Below, piece after piece: positions 7,449 to 14,453 of a stretch of DNA of 14,453 bases (position 1 is the stretch's first letter; every line of letters starts with the position of its first letter). The translations under genes and the position numbers were made by a program. Source of the DNA: a bacterium (GTDB taxonomy: Bacteria; Babelota; Babeliae; Babelales; RVW-14); the NCBI GenBank assembly GCA_023249935.1, contig JAHFBQ010000034.1:1-14453 (forward strand), read 5' to 3'. The notes below the pieces were generated by a model. It made no database searches. It was not told the DNA's origin and saw only the letters and a list, made by a program, of their open reading frames with translations.

Positions 7449-7864
7449 GCGCTTTTTCTGGTTATTTCTGGACCCTCGTCAGTGTTAATCTCAAGAATCT
7501 CTAGCATTATATCATTTAGAATAAAAACATAATGAGTAAAGTCTTTTGCCTTGAAATATTCTGCTGATTGTTTTTCTAGTTCTTGTGCGTATTTTAAATT
7601 TGTTACTTTAAAGAAGTTCCACTCAATAAAAGCAGATCCATAAAAACTTTTTAAATTGTCTAGGGTTTTCTTTTTGAATTTTATATTTGTTTTCTGAAAA
7701 AGGTGTGATGAATGTTGAAAAATTATTAATAACTCATCATTTGTATCAGACACATTAACCAGTCTTAATTCAAATGTATCTAAATTATTAAGCAAATATT
7801 TCAAATTATACTTTGATTCTAAGCATGGAATTGGTTTCCATTGAACCCAAGTTTCACTTAACAT
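7436..7864 (-). CDS. Candidate immunity protein B
   Basis: The product is 142 residues, with no signal peptide or membrane segment, so it should be cytoplasmic. The start codon is preceded by GTAGGA about 8 bases upstream. It overlaps the end of the upstream small gene by 11 bases, suggesting coupled translation. I cannot name a family. The C-terminal part (ELEKQSAEYFKAKDFTHYVF, then ILNDIMLEILEINTDEGPEI) follows the same spacing pattern as the neighbouring candidate immunity protein (QLEEEDEFENNKDDLVHFVL, then TSEP), so the two are probably distant relatives. Small size, AT-rich codons and position directly after a toxin gene fit an immunity protein. The last few codons (KSAKNT, stop) run into the duplicated pre-toxin DNA, so its C-terminus may have been altered by the recombination that placed the fragment there. 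Confidence 0.7.
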   Translation of the reverse strand: MLSETWVQWKPIPCLESKYNLKYLLNNLDTFELRLVNVSDTNDELLIIFQHSSHLFQKTNIKFKKKTLDNLKSFYGSAFIEWNFFKVTNLKYAQELEKQSAEYFKAKDFTHYVFILNDIMLEILEINTDEGPEITRKSAKNT

Positions 7865-8270
7865 GAGAAATTCCTACAAAGAATGGTTCAGAAGTAGTAA
7901 TAACATCAACAAAATCATCAGTTCCAACTAATACGAAATGTACTAAATCATCTTTGTTGTTTTCAAATTCATCCTCTTCTTCTAATTGTCGAATGAGTGA
8001 CGAGTTGATTATGCGAAAAAGAGTATGCTGAAGTACTGAATTTCCATCTACATCGTCGCTTATTTCTGATAAAAAGCACCATAAAGACTCGCTCATGCTT
8101 CTATAGAACAGAACATTTTGGAATGTTATAAGTTTTTTTTCATTACAATTTTTAGCTGTGGATTCTAAAATAATTTGCAGTTTTCCATCCTTGTCAAAAA
8201 TAGTATGGATGGAATATGTTTCTGACAAGTTGGAAAACATGTCACATTTAACCCAATATTCTTTGCACAT
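7854..8270 (-). CDS. Candidate immunity protein A, paired with the upstream toxin
   Basis: The product is 138 residues, soluble and acidic (notably QLEEEDEFENNKDD). It starts 19 bases after the stop codon of the large toxin-like gene and has a GGGGA ribosome site (8279-8283) 8 bases before ATG. In contact-dependent inhibition and other polymorphic toxin systems, the small gene immediately downstream of the toxin encodes the cognate inhibitor that protects the producer. The acidic charge suits binding to a basic RNase-like domain. I do not recognise the family by name. The body is probably mixed alpha/beta (for example TYSIHTIFDKDGKLQIILE). It overlaps the second candidate immunity gene by 11 bases. 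The assignment rests on context, size and charge, not on a known domain. Confidence 0.75.
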   Translation of the reverse strand: MCKEYWVKCDMFSNLSETYSIHTIFDKDGKLQIILESTAKNCNEKKLITFQNVLFYRSMSESLWCFLSEISDDVDGNSVLQHTLFRIINSSLIRQLEEEDEFENNKDDLVHFVLVGTDDFVDVITTSEPFFVGISHVK

Positions 8271-8289
8271 ATAAAATGTCCCCGATTAT

Positions 8290-11200
8290 TTATAGTTTTT
8301 CGTCATATCGAACGGTCATATAATGTGAGCCATCCTGAATTTCTAACGTTGGTCTTCCATCTCTACTAAATGTTCTAGCTACCAACTTTTTTCCATTCGG
8401 TAATTCTCCAACAAATCCTTCGCATGTAGCTGTTTGAAAGGGGTGAACGTTTGTAGGTTTTAGAGACTCGAAATCTCTTATAACATCATTATATTTGCCG
8501 GGTTTTATATATTGAATGGTAGGACCGCGAGTTTTTCTACCGGGGTGTGCATTTTTGAGAATATCCTCAACAAAAGTACATTCCCAGGGCTTGCTTCCAG
8601 ACGACAACTGTTTGCAGGTTACATGCACTTCTTTGCGTAAATTTGCAAAAGCTGTTTTTGTAGCAGCTCCAGCCTGCTTAACTTTCTCAGCCGCACCCCC
8701 AACTGCTTTGCTCAATGGATTCAGTGTAGATGCTTCCATGCCCGCAGCAGCGGTGACAGTCGCAACACGTGTTTCTTGCGTAAACAATCGACCAAATTCT
8801 TTGGCACGCGCTGAAATCTGGTTTGCATCTTTCATCAAGCGACCGGTGAGTGCAAACTCAACACCAAATGTTGCAAGTTGAGCCATGGCTTCTGCTGGAT
8901 TGGTGGCAATGAGCTGCTGCATACCTGAGAAAAAAATTACGTATTCTTTTCGATCGGCATAAGCACTGTAGAGAAATCGGGCAAAAGCAACCTGCGGCAT
9001 AGCTGCACAGAGCAATATTTCGCCGGCGTATGGCATTGGATTTTTAAGAATTTCTTTGGCGCGATTGCCCAAGAGTTGCATGGTACGATTGGTGACATGT
9101 TCAATAAACGCACCAGTACGTCGCACAGCATCATCGCATAATGAGAGATGGTCACCAGTTTTTGTTGCAGCTGTTTGGCATGCGTGGGCAAAGTCAAGGA
9201 GGTGATACGCCGGCAACGTGCGAGTAATGTGATCAGCAAAACAAACTTCGTTGGCCGCCTTGACCGCCCAGATAGAACACGCATTGAGGTGTTTAACGTC
9301 ATAGAAGTGCCCATAGCGCTTTTCATTCTCGTACACGCTGTGCAAAACATCATTTGTTTCATACTCAATTTGAGCAATTGGTTGGTAGTACTCTACCCCA
9401 CGTTGTTTGTTTGGATCAAAGCCATGGGCAGCAAGAAAATTTTTGTATTCTTCGTTGTATCTTATGGGATTACGACATTCATTTTTTCCGGTCTTAAGAG
9501 CATTCAATCGCTGTGCCCAGCGCTGTGCGCTTTCAGTGTCTCCAGCCCCAAGAGACTGCTGAAAATAATCTACCATATTGTTCATGGCGATTGCACTTTC
9601 CTCAGCCCAAGAGCTTTTTGGATTCGCCGCAACGACCGCATCATACTTTTCTACAAGATCATCAAACATGTCCTCATGCAAATCTAGGGGAATTTGTTTT
9701 ATGAATCGTTCAAAATCTGCTTTTCGATATTTGTCTTCAAATACAGAAATTTCTTGATTGCATAGGTGTTTTGCGGTCTTGATAACCTGTTGGTGCTCTT
9801 TGGTAATGGCATCAAGCGCTGCTGTTTCTTCTTTCTTGCAGGCCACAATCTCAGCCTCTCGCTGCTTGTACGCAGCCACAATTTTTGCCGCAAGATGTTC
9901 TTGAAATTGACGCTCAAGCTCTCTGTTAAGCTGCTCCTGTGCAAGTTGCCGAATTTGTTCATGACGACGATTAACTTCATCAGATAGATGATTGACTAAC
10001 TCAGAAAATTTAACTTTACGCGAGGTATTATCTGTTTTTCTGTTTTCGAGAGTATCAGCACCAAAAATATGATAGCGACGAGGATACCAAGGATCATCTA
10101 CTTCTTTTCTTTTATCTTTGTCGGCAATCATTTTTATGCGCAGCGCAAGTATTTGCTGATCGTAATCAGGAAGGCTTTTAAGCAAATCAAGATAGGCATC
10201 ATGCTCATAAAGATCATAGCGATCAAAAAGAGCTTGTGTCGGTATTTCTTGATAATAGTTTCCCTCAAAAGCAACACGCTCAAGTAAGAAATTTTTATTA
10301 CATTGCTCAGGGTTTTTGTAATAGTAATCCCAGGTTACATCATCACTATCAACAACATCCCTGAACCGATTTACACGTTCTTGCTGAGCCCTTCTTTGAT
10401 CACTAAAAAGAATTTTGACCCCACGGCCTGTTCTTCCAGAATGAAAATGGTGCGGTGAATGAGAACCAAAGTTCACTTCTACATTATCACCCCAAGATGA
10501 ATCGGGGTCTGGTGGCACTAAAACAGTTTTGGATATGTTACCAATCCCCGGAGGTAGCCCTATGGCGACATTGCGCTCCTGCAATAATCTCATTTGATCG
10601 GATATCGATAATCCCCTGATTTCATTCAATGCTTGCAGAGAAACATATACTCTGCGCAAGTCATAGCGTGTTTTTTCATCGTTAATATCAATGAAAGAAG
10701 CTTGGTTTGGCAATGGAGCTTTTGGCACGCCTCTAACACCAGATGAAATAACCGTTCTCTGCTTTGGTTTTTGCACATTGGCATTAAATAAAAATGCCGT
10801 TGCGCTATCACCTTGAATACTCGGATTACCCGATGGGATATTACCTTTTGATGGAGATGACTGCTTGATAAGATCAACGGCTGACATCCCTGCTTTAGCA
10901 TCCCCGGGAAGTAGCTTTATAACACCATACAATGGGCGGCCAGTTGCGGGATCAACAACATTATTTTGAGGTAGCAGCGACATGACAAGCTGGTAATTGT
11001 ACCAACGAACCATCTCGGGCAGCGTCATTGGAGCAGAACCAGGTATGGGTTTGCCAGTGGCCACATCACATACAAATGAGAAACATTCTTGCGGTTTGGC
11101 TGCGGCCTGATTTATTTTCGCGCAGATGCAGGGCGCTTCTATCGTTTTAACCGGATTTGGTGAAGCATTACCAAGCAGAGCCTTAAATCCATCGCCGGAC

Positions 11201-11439
11201 CAGTTCATTCGAACAGATGATGAGTATGACTGGCAAGCAACAACTTGAATAAAACCATGCCTGCCATCAGCGCTTATGCGATTGGGTGGTGTTGTAATAA
11301 TCTTATCAGCACAACCAGTACAAGTTTTTATTTCAATGGGAACATAGACAACATAATCTGCAAAAACCTGCCATGGAAGAGATATAACGCAGATTACCGA
11401 GAACAATCTCAATACAAACTTGAACAATTGTAGCAGCAT
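8290..11439 (-). CDS. Large exported polymorphic-toxin-like protein with C-terminal candidate RNase domain
   Basis: The product is 1049 residues. ATG 11439 follows AAAAGG at 8 bases. Residues 1-28 form a signal peptide (cleavage after QVFA). Next come a Cys-rich region (KTCTGCAD, CICAKI, CFSFVC; about 40-125), a long region of unknown fold with a His-rich patch (HSPHHFHSG), a coiled coil (about 485-560), and a helical region with hydrophobic segments at about 800-850. The pre-toxin segment duplicated at 7160-7448 starts near residue 850. The last ~80 residues look like a separate small domain: Gly972-Pro-Thr, DFESLKPTNVHP, GELPNGKKLVARTF, then SRDGRPTLEIQDG and TVRYDEKL. From memory, S-x-DGRPTLEI followed by I-R-Y recurs at the ends of many bacterial polymorphic toxins, some with a BECR-fold RNase domain; I cannot verify the family. 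Haemagglutinin, Rhs/YD and VENN motifs are absent, so the export route beyond Sec is unknown. The target could be competing bacteria or a host cell. Confidence 0.8.
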   Translation of the reverse strand: MLLQLFKFVLRLFSVICVISLPWQVFADYVVYVPIEIKTCTGCADKIITTPPNRISADGRHGFIQVVACQSYSSSVRMNWSGDGFKALLGNASPNPVKTIEAPCICAKINQAAAKPQECFSFVCDVATGKPIPGSAPMTLPEMVRWYNYQLVMSLLPQNNVVDPATGRPLYGVIKLLPGDAKAGMSAVDLIKQSSPSKGNIPSGNPSIQGDSATAFLFNANVQKPKQRTVISSGVRGVPKAPLPNQASFIDINDEKTRYDLRRVYVSLQALNEIRGLSISDQMRLLQERNVAIGLPPGIGNISKTVLVPPDPDSSWGDNVEVNFGSHSPHHFHSGRTGRGVKILFSDQRRAQQERVNRFRDVVDSDDVTWDYYYKNPEQCNKNFLLERVAFEGNYYQEIPTQALFDRYDLYEHDAYLDLLKSLPDYDQQILALRIKMIADKDKRKEVDDPWYPRRYHIFGADTLENRKTDNTSRKVKFSELVNHLSDEVNRRHEQIRQLAQEQLNRELERQFQEHLAAKIVAAYKQREAEIVACKKEETAALDAITKEHQQVIKTAKHLCNQEISVFEDKYRKADFERFIKQIPLDLHEDMFDDLVEKYDAVVAANPKSSWAEESAIAMNNMVDYFQQSLGAGDTESAQRWAQRLNALKTGKNECRNPIRYNEEYKNFLAAHGFDPNKQRGVEYYQPIAQIEYETNDVLHSVYENEKRYGHFYDVKHLNACSIWAVKAANEVCFADHITRTLPAYHLLDFAHACQTAATKTGDHLSLCDDAVRRTGAFIEHVTNRTMQLLGNRAKEILKNPMPYAGEILLCAAMPQVAFARFLYSAYADRKEYVIFFSGMQQLIATNPAEAMAQLATFGVEFALTGRLMKDANQISARAKEFGRLFTQETRVATVTAAAGMEASTLNPLSKAVGGAAEKVKQAGAATKTAFANLRKEVHVTCKQLSSGSKPWECTFVEDILKNAHPGRKTRGPTIQYIKPGKYNDVIRDFESLKPTNVHPFQTATCEGFVGELPNGKKLVARTFSRDGRPTLEIQDGSHYMTVRYDEKL
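8660..8949 (-). repeat. Direct repeat copy 1 (pre-toxin segment inside the toxin gene)
   Basis: This stretch encodes about residues 831-926 of the large toxin-like protein, immediately before its C-terminal domain. It is the intact counterpart of 7160-7448. Its position at the constant/variable junction is where homologous recombination swaps C-terminal toxin cassettes in CDI-type loci. Confidence 0.9.
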
Positions 11440-11744
11440 TGTTGGTGCCTTTTGAGAGCTGTTAAAAAATCTACGTTAAGATCGCATAAAAACAGCATGT
11501 ATTGCAAAGTGTTTTTATTGTTTTGTATCAAGAAATAAAGCAGCTCTTTACAGTAATATTTTGCTTACACCTGAAAGAACGTACGCAAGCAAACTTAATC
11601 CCCGTTTTTTCTAAATCCATAGCAGCCATACAAACATTCATTTTCTCTAAAGAGGTTTTAGCTTCTTCAACTTATACCAAAGCTATGTTAGCAGTAGCCA
11701 AATCCACTGCATCCCTTTTTTAGGTTAACGATAGATCTCGGCGC
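11440..11744. other. 305-base intergenic region with a possible gene remnant and a weak hairpin
   Basis: This gap separates the PEP-synthase-like gene from the toxin gene, both on the minus strand. An AT-rich inverted repeat, TAAAAACA (11487-11494) with TGTTTTTA (11510-11517), contains inner GCA/TGC pairs. It could be a weak terminator for the upstream gene or a structure in the toxin leader. On the minus strand, 11719 to 11528 reads as a protein-like frame (DAVDLATANIALV, stop, VEEAKTSLEK, MNVCMAAMDLEKTGIKFA) interrupted by a single TAA, which may be the tail of a decayed gene. A plus-strand frame over the same bases (11502-11723) has only a TTG start without ribosome site. I see no convincing promoter for the toxin gene. 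Confidence 0.4.
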
Positions 11745-11756
11745 TTAGGCCGGGAT
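11735..11756. repeat. Small CCCGGC-type palindrome at the 3' end of the PEP-synthase-like gene
   Basis: ATCTCGGC (11735-11742) pairs with GCCGGGAT (11749-11756) over 8 bp with one T-G pair and a 6-base loop. A second inverted pair, AGATCTC (11733-11739) and GAGATCT (11764-11770), overlaps it. No T-run follows on either strand, so it is not a standard terminator. The form resembles dispersed TCATCCCGGC palindromes of other bacteria. It spans the stop codon (TAA, 11745-11747) and encodes the final residues of the gene. Confidence 0.5.
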
Positions 11757-14453
11757 GACAGGTGAGATCTCATCAATCGCTGCTTTCACTTTGCCAAATA
11801 GCTTAGTAACAACCTTGTTATAAGATCTAAAAGTGCCCAAGCGTACACGCTTGGGCACTACTATTTTTGTCTTTCTATCATCATCAATTTCGTCGAGAGC
11901 TCCCGCAATTTCAGCCAAAATGTAATGAGCAGTAACAAGCGTGTCGTGGTTTTCGCTGTCAAGAATTTGCTCGGCGACTTTAAGACCTTGTTGAAAGACT
12001 ATTTTTGCAGTCGCTGGGTTTGTTTGTGCAATATCATCAAGTGCTGGCAAGGTAAGAAAGTTAAAAGGCAGATCTTTGCTTGTAGTGGAGAAATGCTTGG
12101 TTAATGCCTCACTGGAGCCGTAACGCTGAGAACATTTTTCAAATAGGGTTTCTAAGGTGGTATCGAAACGGTCAAAGATAGTTTTTCTATTTTCGATGGA
12201 GAGTTCAAAGGTGACATCGATTGCGTCTTCTAGTAGGTCATCAAGCGCTTGAGCCTTGTTCGCTGATGGAACATTCCAATACAATGAAAGGCCGTAGTCA
12301 CGCAGAACGATGTGATTGATATCGAGGTCGAGTTTTGGTGATATCAGTGTGATGTAATCCTTAATAAGGTTCCAACGTAAAAATTCGTTAATACCATAAA
12401 AATGGTAGCTCAAGATTACTTTCTTTGTTGAGCAATCATAGCAAATCTCTATTTGAATACTATGAGCACGTAGTTGGCGATTATAAGTAAATATTACCTG
12501 CGATCCCTCAAAGCGAATGCCCGTCAGATGATCTTCAAGCTCAAGGACATCTTCTATTGCTGCGACAAGCTTTGGTTGATTCAAGGAGCTTGTAATATTC
12601 CAGGCGACAATTTTTTTACCAATCTCATTAAGAAGCACTTGATGAGTTGAGGTGAATAGATCCTCGAGCGATTCAATATAATCAAAGAATCGTTGCTGAT
12701 TGAAGCCATTTTCAAGCATAGTTTGTTGTATCACAACATTGACATTAAAATGACTGGAAACAACAAGCTCATCTTCGTTTTCTGCATCATAATTTTCAAG
12801 GCGTTCGTTGAGAGCGTGTATCAAGTTTTGATTAGAGCAAACCTTATCGAGTAAGCGAACATATCCTTCGAGCATGGAATGAAAATGCGTGATTTTTAAT
12901 TTTTTATTGGGGTACTGGGTGCTGCCTTTGATGGCTTTTACAAAAAGGTCATAACGATCGGTTATTTTTTTAAGTGCGGTGATTACCGCGAGTTTGAGCA
13001 CGTTGTTGTCTATGGTTTCACATAATTCAAGTAAATCTTCGAAGGCAACATCTTGCAAGGGGATTAAAACGTTGAGATCAAAGTGCGTAAAAAGCGCATC
13101 AAATTTTTTGGGATTCTCCCACTCAGTAGGTTGGATAGCAGCCATTGTCGCAAGAATTTTGTTGAGGGGCGTGAGTTGATTTTGAGCACTATTAAACTCA
13201 AATGAGAGTGCATCACTTATTTTACTGTTAGCTCGCGACATAGCTTGGACGAGTGAGGTGTTAATCCAGCCACTGAGTAGATCGTGTTCGGTAAGGTTGG
13301 TTAGAAGCGTATTTATTGTGAGGTATTGATCAGCTTTCTTATTTCTGGCGTGGGTATCGAGAAAGGTAAACCAGGCTTGTTGCTCCATCTCTGTTAAGCA
13401 GCGATTATATCCATCCTGAGCTTGTGATAAGATTGTTGCGTTGTGTACGAAAGCGGATGAGATTTGTTTTTTGGCCAATGCTGGTGCTATGACTTGGTTC
13501 AGAAAGGAGCTGAGAGCTACTCCTTGTGTGTGCAGACTTTCATGAGAGTAGGTATGGCTATATCCTGCATTTGGTTGCTGAGTCAGTGCTAGTTCAAGCA
13601 TGCGTAAGTGGAAAATGCGCTGTTCTTTGTGGGGGGCTTGTGTGATTTCATCAGTAATAGCACCGACAAAATTATGCAAGATAGATCGTTTTTTGCGCAT
13701 TGCGTGTTGAACTTCTTGAGTAGAATTTTGCAGTGAAGCATCTATAGTATAAAGGTCTTGTTGCCCAACGGCTTTGCATATAGTCCTAAGGGTTGTGCGA
13801 TCGGTGTGGTTGTTCTTGAGCTTAAGTAGTAGTTTATTGACGTCATAATGTGTGTTACTTGATAAGTAAAAGTGTGACCACAGGCTGGCATTTCCGCAGA
13901 TACTAAGCGGTAAGTTTGCTGGGTGGCTGGTTAACCCCTGTGCAACATCATCCTGCGAGAGTGGAGAACTTGAGGTTAAATCTATAATCATACCTTGCTG
14001 TGTACTAATGGCTATGTGCGCCTTGGGTTGTGTCATGATATCTTCAAGTTGCTTGATGCCATCGGCCATTCTGATAATGACTTTTCCCTCACCACGAAAA
14101 ACGGCTGCAGCATGCGAAGTGGTCTCAGCTTCATCTTCTACGGCGATTACTTGTATATCATCTTTGCCGTCACTGAGCTCATTAAAATCTGCCAGCGCTT
14201 TCTCAAGCGATTTTGCCATAATGATTTGATCTGAGTCGACAGATGTTAAAAGCATCCCGCGATTGCTGTTGATGATGGTACATGGAATGCGTTGTGTGGC
14301 TTTAAACTGAGAGATATCGCGGATGTATCGAGCTGTTTCTTTATGTTTTGGCATAACAATTGGACGTGCTTGTACCAAATAAATTGTTTGCTCGTGTGGC
14401 ATAACGACTAGCTCAAGATCCATTGGTTTGCCATAAAATTGCTCGACTTCTTG
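11745..14453 (-). CDS. Divergent PEP synthase/PPDK-like protein with novel C-terminal region (5' end outside window)
   Basis: The frame is open to the window edge, so the true start lies beyond 14453; 902 residues are visible. The first ~35 (FYGKPMDLELVV, IYLVQARPIV) match the end of the ATP-grasp nucleotide-binding domain of PEP synthase and pyruvate phosphate dikinase. Next, at about residues 55-140, is a weak match to their swivelling phosphohistidine domain. The usual GG-x-T-x-H-A-A motif is reduced to TTSHAAAV, with candidate phospho-acceptor His114 (bases 14112-14114). The PEP-binding barrel expected next is not recognisable. Instead about 760 residues of mostly helical, Leu/Asn-rich sequence run to the stop. 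The family could use ATP to phosphorylate something other than pyruvate, as rifampin phosphotransferases do, or have lost activity. It lies 305 bases upstream of the toxin gene on the same strand; a functional link is not shown. Confidence 0.75.
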   Translation of the reverse strand, partial: QEVEQFYGKPMDLELVVMPHEQTIYLVQARPIVMPKHKETARYIRDISQFKATQRIPCTIINSNRGMLLTSVDSDQIIMAKSLEKALADFNELSDGKDDIQVIAVEDEAETTSHAAAVFRGEGKVIIRMADGIKQLEDIMTQPKAHIAISTQQGMIIDLTSSSPLSQDDVAQGLTSHPANLPLSICGNASLWSHFYLSSNTHYDVNKLLLKLKNNHTDRTTLRTICKAVGQQDLYTIDASLQNSTQEVQHAMRKKRSILHNFVGAITDEITQAPHKEQRIFHLRMLELALTQQPNAGYSHTYSHESLHTQGVALSSFLNQVIAPALAKKQISSAFVHNATILSQAQDGYNRCLTEMEQQAWFTFLDTHARNKKADQYLTINTLLTNLTEHDLLSGWINTSLVQAMSRANSKISDALSFEFNSAQNQLTPLNKILATMAAIQPTEWENPKKFDALFTHFDLNVLIPLQDVAFEDLLELCETIDNNVLKLAVITALKKITDRYDLFVKAIKGSTQYPNKKLKITHFHSMLEGYVRLLDKVCSNQNLIHALNERLENYDAENEDELVVSSHFNVNVVIQQTMLENGFNQQRFFDYIESLEDLFTSTHQVLLNEIGKKIVAWNITSSLNQPKLVAAIEDVLELEDHLTGIRFEGSQVIFTYNRQLRAHSIQIEICYDCSTKKVILSYHFYGINEFLRWNLIKDYITLISPKLDLDINHIVLRDYGLSLYWNVPSANKAQALDDLLEDAIDVTFELSIENRKTIFDRFDTTLETLFEKCSQRYGSSEALTKHFSTTSKDLPFNFLTLPALDDIAQTNPATAKIVFQQGLKVAEQILDSENHDTLVTAHYILAEIAGALDEIDDDRKTKIVVPKRVRLGTFRSYNKVVTKLFGKVKAAIDEISPVIPA

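Noticed and set aside
8600..8900. VENN or another named pre-toxin motif as found in CdiA
   Set aside because: I searched the segment before the C-terminal domain and found no VENN or close variant.
7160..8949. CRISPR or tandem repeat array
   Set aside because: There are only two repeat units of about 290 bases, diverged and 1.5 kb apart; they are duplicated coding sequence.
9148..9687. A 179-codon open frame on the plus strand
   Set aside because: It lies opposite the large toxin-like gene, has no ribosome site and its translation has no domain-like pattern; it is a shadow of the minus-strand coding frame.
11502..11723. A 73-codon plus-strand frame between the PEP-synthase-like and toxin genes
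   Set aside because: It starts with TTG, has no ribosome site, and the opposite strand has the more protein-like reading.

Overview
The window (14,453 bases) looks like chromosome from a Gram-negative-type bacterium of moderate-to-low GC. Many of its proteins carry Sec signal peptides and have no family I recognise. Together with a polymorphic-toxin-like protein and a divergent PEP-synthase-like protein, this resembles small host-associated lineages such as Candidatus Dependentiae (TM6). That placement is an inference from style, not from a marker gene.

Left part, + strand (1-5175). The window opens inside a thioredoxin reductase fused to a thioredoxin domain (CIPC active site). It is followed by a DsbD/CcdA-type membrane electron carrier. 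Together they could carry reducing power from NADPH across the inner membrane. A secreted helical protein of unknown function (1753-2841) follows at short spacing and a strong hairpin terminator closes the unit. A second unit is an exported, possibly lipidated protein (3013-3837) ending in another strong terminator. A third holds two small exported helical proteins (3984-4475, 4516-5175).

Middle, + strand (5269-7029). A complete bacterial-type aspartyl-tRNA synthetase. It has histidine at a position reported to matter for tRNA discrimination, so it may also charge tRNA-Asn.

Middle to right, - strand (11439 down to 7045). This is the most interesting locus. A 1049-residue Sec-exported protein ends in a small candidate RNase-type toxin domain. 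Two overlapping small genes follow directly and are probable immunity genes; they look distantly related to each other and are AT-rich. After them comes a partial second copy of the segment just before the toxin domain, with a different C-terminus and a one-base frameshift. The order toxin, immunity A, immunity B, displaced pre-toxin fragment matches the active-plus-orphan-cassette layout of CDI/polymorphic toxin loci. The main protein lacks the usual haemagglutinin or Rhs repeats.

Right end, - strand (14453 down to 11745). A 5'-truncated gene whose start keeps the end of a PEP-synthase/PPDK nucleotide-binding domain and a degenerate swivelling phosphohistidine domain (TSHAA). About 760 unrecognised, mostly helical residues follow where the PEP-binding barrel would normally be. 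Its last codons run through a small CCCGGC-type palindrome. The roughly 300-base gap between it and the toxin gene holds a possible decayed coding remnant. I saw no tRNA, rRNA, CRISPR array or insertion sequence.
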